Below, piece after piece: positions 63,298 to 64,000 of a DNA stretch of 64,000 nucleotides. The notes beneath the pieces are model-generated. The model was not told the origin of the DNA. It did not search any database and saw only the letters and a program-made list of their open reading frames with translations. The position numbers and the translations under genes are program-made. The DNA lies in the IMG/VR virus record IMGVR_UViG_3300049460_000128, positions 62,001 through 126,000 of that record; one strand, given 5' to 3'. The stretch's first letter is position 1; every line of letters starts with the position of its first letter. This stretch comes from a virus.

Positions 63298-64000
63298 TTA
63301 CAAGAGTCCTCGATAGATTTCAATCAACACCTCGTTGGAAATGCCGCCACTCTGAACGGAGTTCAGGCCAGCTTCAACAATCTGATCGATGGACTGGAAT
63401 ACAGTCGAGTCGTCAAATTCTTGATCTTCAACGTTTGCTTTGTTGATTGGTATAAAGTCGATTTTACGAGCCCTGAAGTGGGTTGTAAAAATGTCTTTAA
63501 CGAATTGTGCTTCATCGTACGACAAATCGATATCAATGCTGGCGCGGATGTAGCTTTTGTTGACCACGAATTGCTCTGGAGTTTCAATCATCTCGCTGAG
63601 TTTCATAGTGCGATATTTAGGAGCGTCTGCCCACTCCTTAAAGATCGGCTCTTGACCCCATTCCAGGAACATGGCACCACGGTCGTCATCCCAGACGTCA
63701 CCAAAATTGAATGGGAAGATGTTGCCAATGTAGATCACCTTACCGCGTGCTTGTCGCTTGTGGAAGTGACCACTAAACACATAGTCTTGATGCACAAAAT
63801 GTTCGTGATGCAGTTCGCCATGATCTGGCATTTCAGTCATACCGTTCATGAAGAAGTGCGGCAACTCAAAGTGACCGAAGATGTATTTGCTAGTGATGTT
63901 TGGAATTGCTTTCCATTCTTCATTAACCAACCACGGCATGATCGTCACATTGCCGATAGTGAGTGGTTCTTTGACCACCACACAGTTCTCAATATTACGA
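63298..64000 (-). CDS. 47: recombination nuclease subunit (T4 gp47, Mre11/SbcD-like), N-terminus off-window
   Basis: The reading frame runs open to the window edge (RNIENCVVVKEPLTIG); about 234 residues are visible of an expected 340. SGHFHKRQ (GHxH-type metal motif) and VYIGNIFPFNFGD are characteristic, with a capping domain after. The D-x-H, GDxxD and GNHE motifs must lie beyond the edge. Abuts the gp46 ATG. Confidence 0.92.
   Translation of the reverse strand, partial: RNIENCVVVKEPLTIGNVTIMPWLVNEEWKAIPNITSKYIFGHFELPHFFMNGMTEMPDHGELHHEHFVHQDYVFSGHFHKRQARGKVIYIGNIFPFNFGDVWDDDRGAMFLEWGQEPIFKEWADAPKYRTMKLSEMIETPEQFVVNKSYIRASIDIDLSYDEAQFVKDIFTTHFRARKIDFIPINKANVEDQEFDDSTVFQSIDQIVEAGLNSVQSGGISNEVLIEIYRGLL

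Overview
The window is part of the genome of a large T4-like tailed phage (myovirus). Recognisable T4-type virion genes are both terminase subunits, portal gp20, protease gp21, scaffold gp22, capsid gp23, tail sheath gp18, tail tube gp19, gp13/14/15 neck-tail proteins, gp4-like head completion nuclease, gp26-like hub protein and gp46/gp47. Late promoters of the T4 type (an ATAAATA or CTAAATA box) occur at least twenty times, on both strands, 10 to 60 bases ahead of genes. The host cannot be named from this sequence. I saw no tRNA genes, CRISPR arrays or insertion sequences.

Layout. (1) 1-17.6 kb, minus strand: terminase, tail tube, sheath, neck and tail completion, M15 endolysin, dNMP kinase, small membrane proteins, an HNH homing endonuclease and a SLOG-like protein whose motif order looks circularly permuted. 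(2) 18.0-30.4 kb, plus strand: gp13, then small genes mixed with a PP-loop ATPase, a subtilisin with a Cys-rich tail, UDP-glucose dehydrogenase, a DnaQ-like exonuclease, NAD synthetase and a Pth2-like protein. (3) 30.4-40 kb: a minus-strand terminase ATPase paralogue that has lost its Walker A lysine and Walker B glutamate; five tandem small paralogues; then a cluster of five putative 2-oxoglutarate/Fe(II) oxygenases, two PP-loop enzymes and a second subtilisin. (4) 40.4-47.1 kb: a dense run of about 17 small overlapping genes that share a C-terminal signature (acidic residues, then DW or an equivalent, then a short helix with A-x-L), interrupted by a late minus-strand kinase-like gene. (5) 48.3-59.4 kb, minus strand: head genes and tape measure. 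(6) 59.5-64 kb: hub protein, small hub chaperone candidate, PD-(D/E)XK nuclease, one more array-type gene, and gp46/gp47 (gp47 cut by the window edge).

Two candidate undescribed systems stand out. The first is a family of roughly 30 very divergent small proteins in tandem arrays (18.7-33 kb, 40.4-47.1 kb and one at 61.1 kb), translationally coupled and partly read from sigma70-type promoters whose -10 box lies only 6-7 bases before the ATG. They look like a rapidly diversifying host-takeover or anti-defence repertoire. The second is a set of peptide-modifying enzymes (PP-loop ATPases, oxygenases, subtilisins) arranged in two related modules, both under late promoters. It could modify virion proteins or make a modified peptide. 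Also notable are the inactivated terminase paralogue, a twice-occurring intergenic element with a co-varying hairpin, and two structured non-coding regions near the tail genes. Functions of the small genes are inferences; virion gene calls rest on recognisable motifs and gene order.
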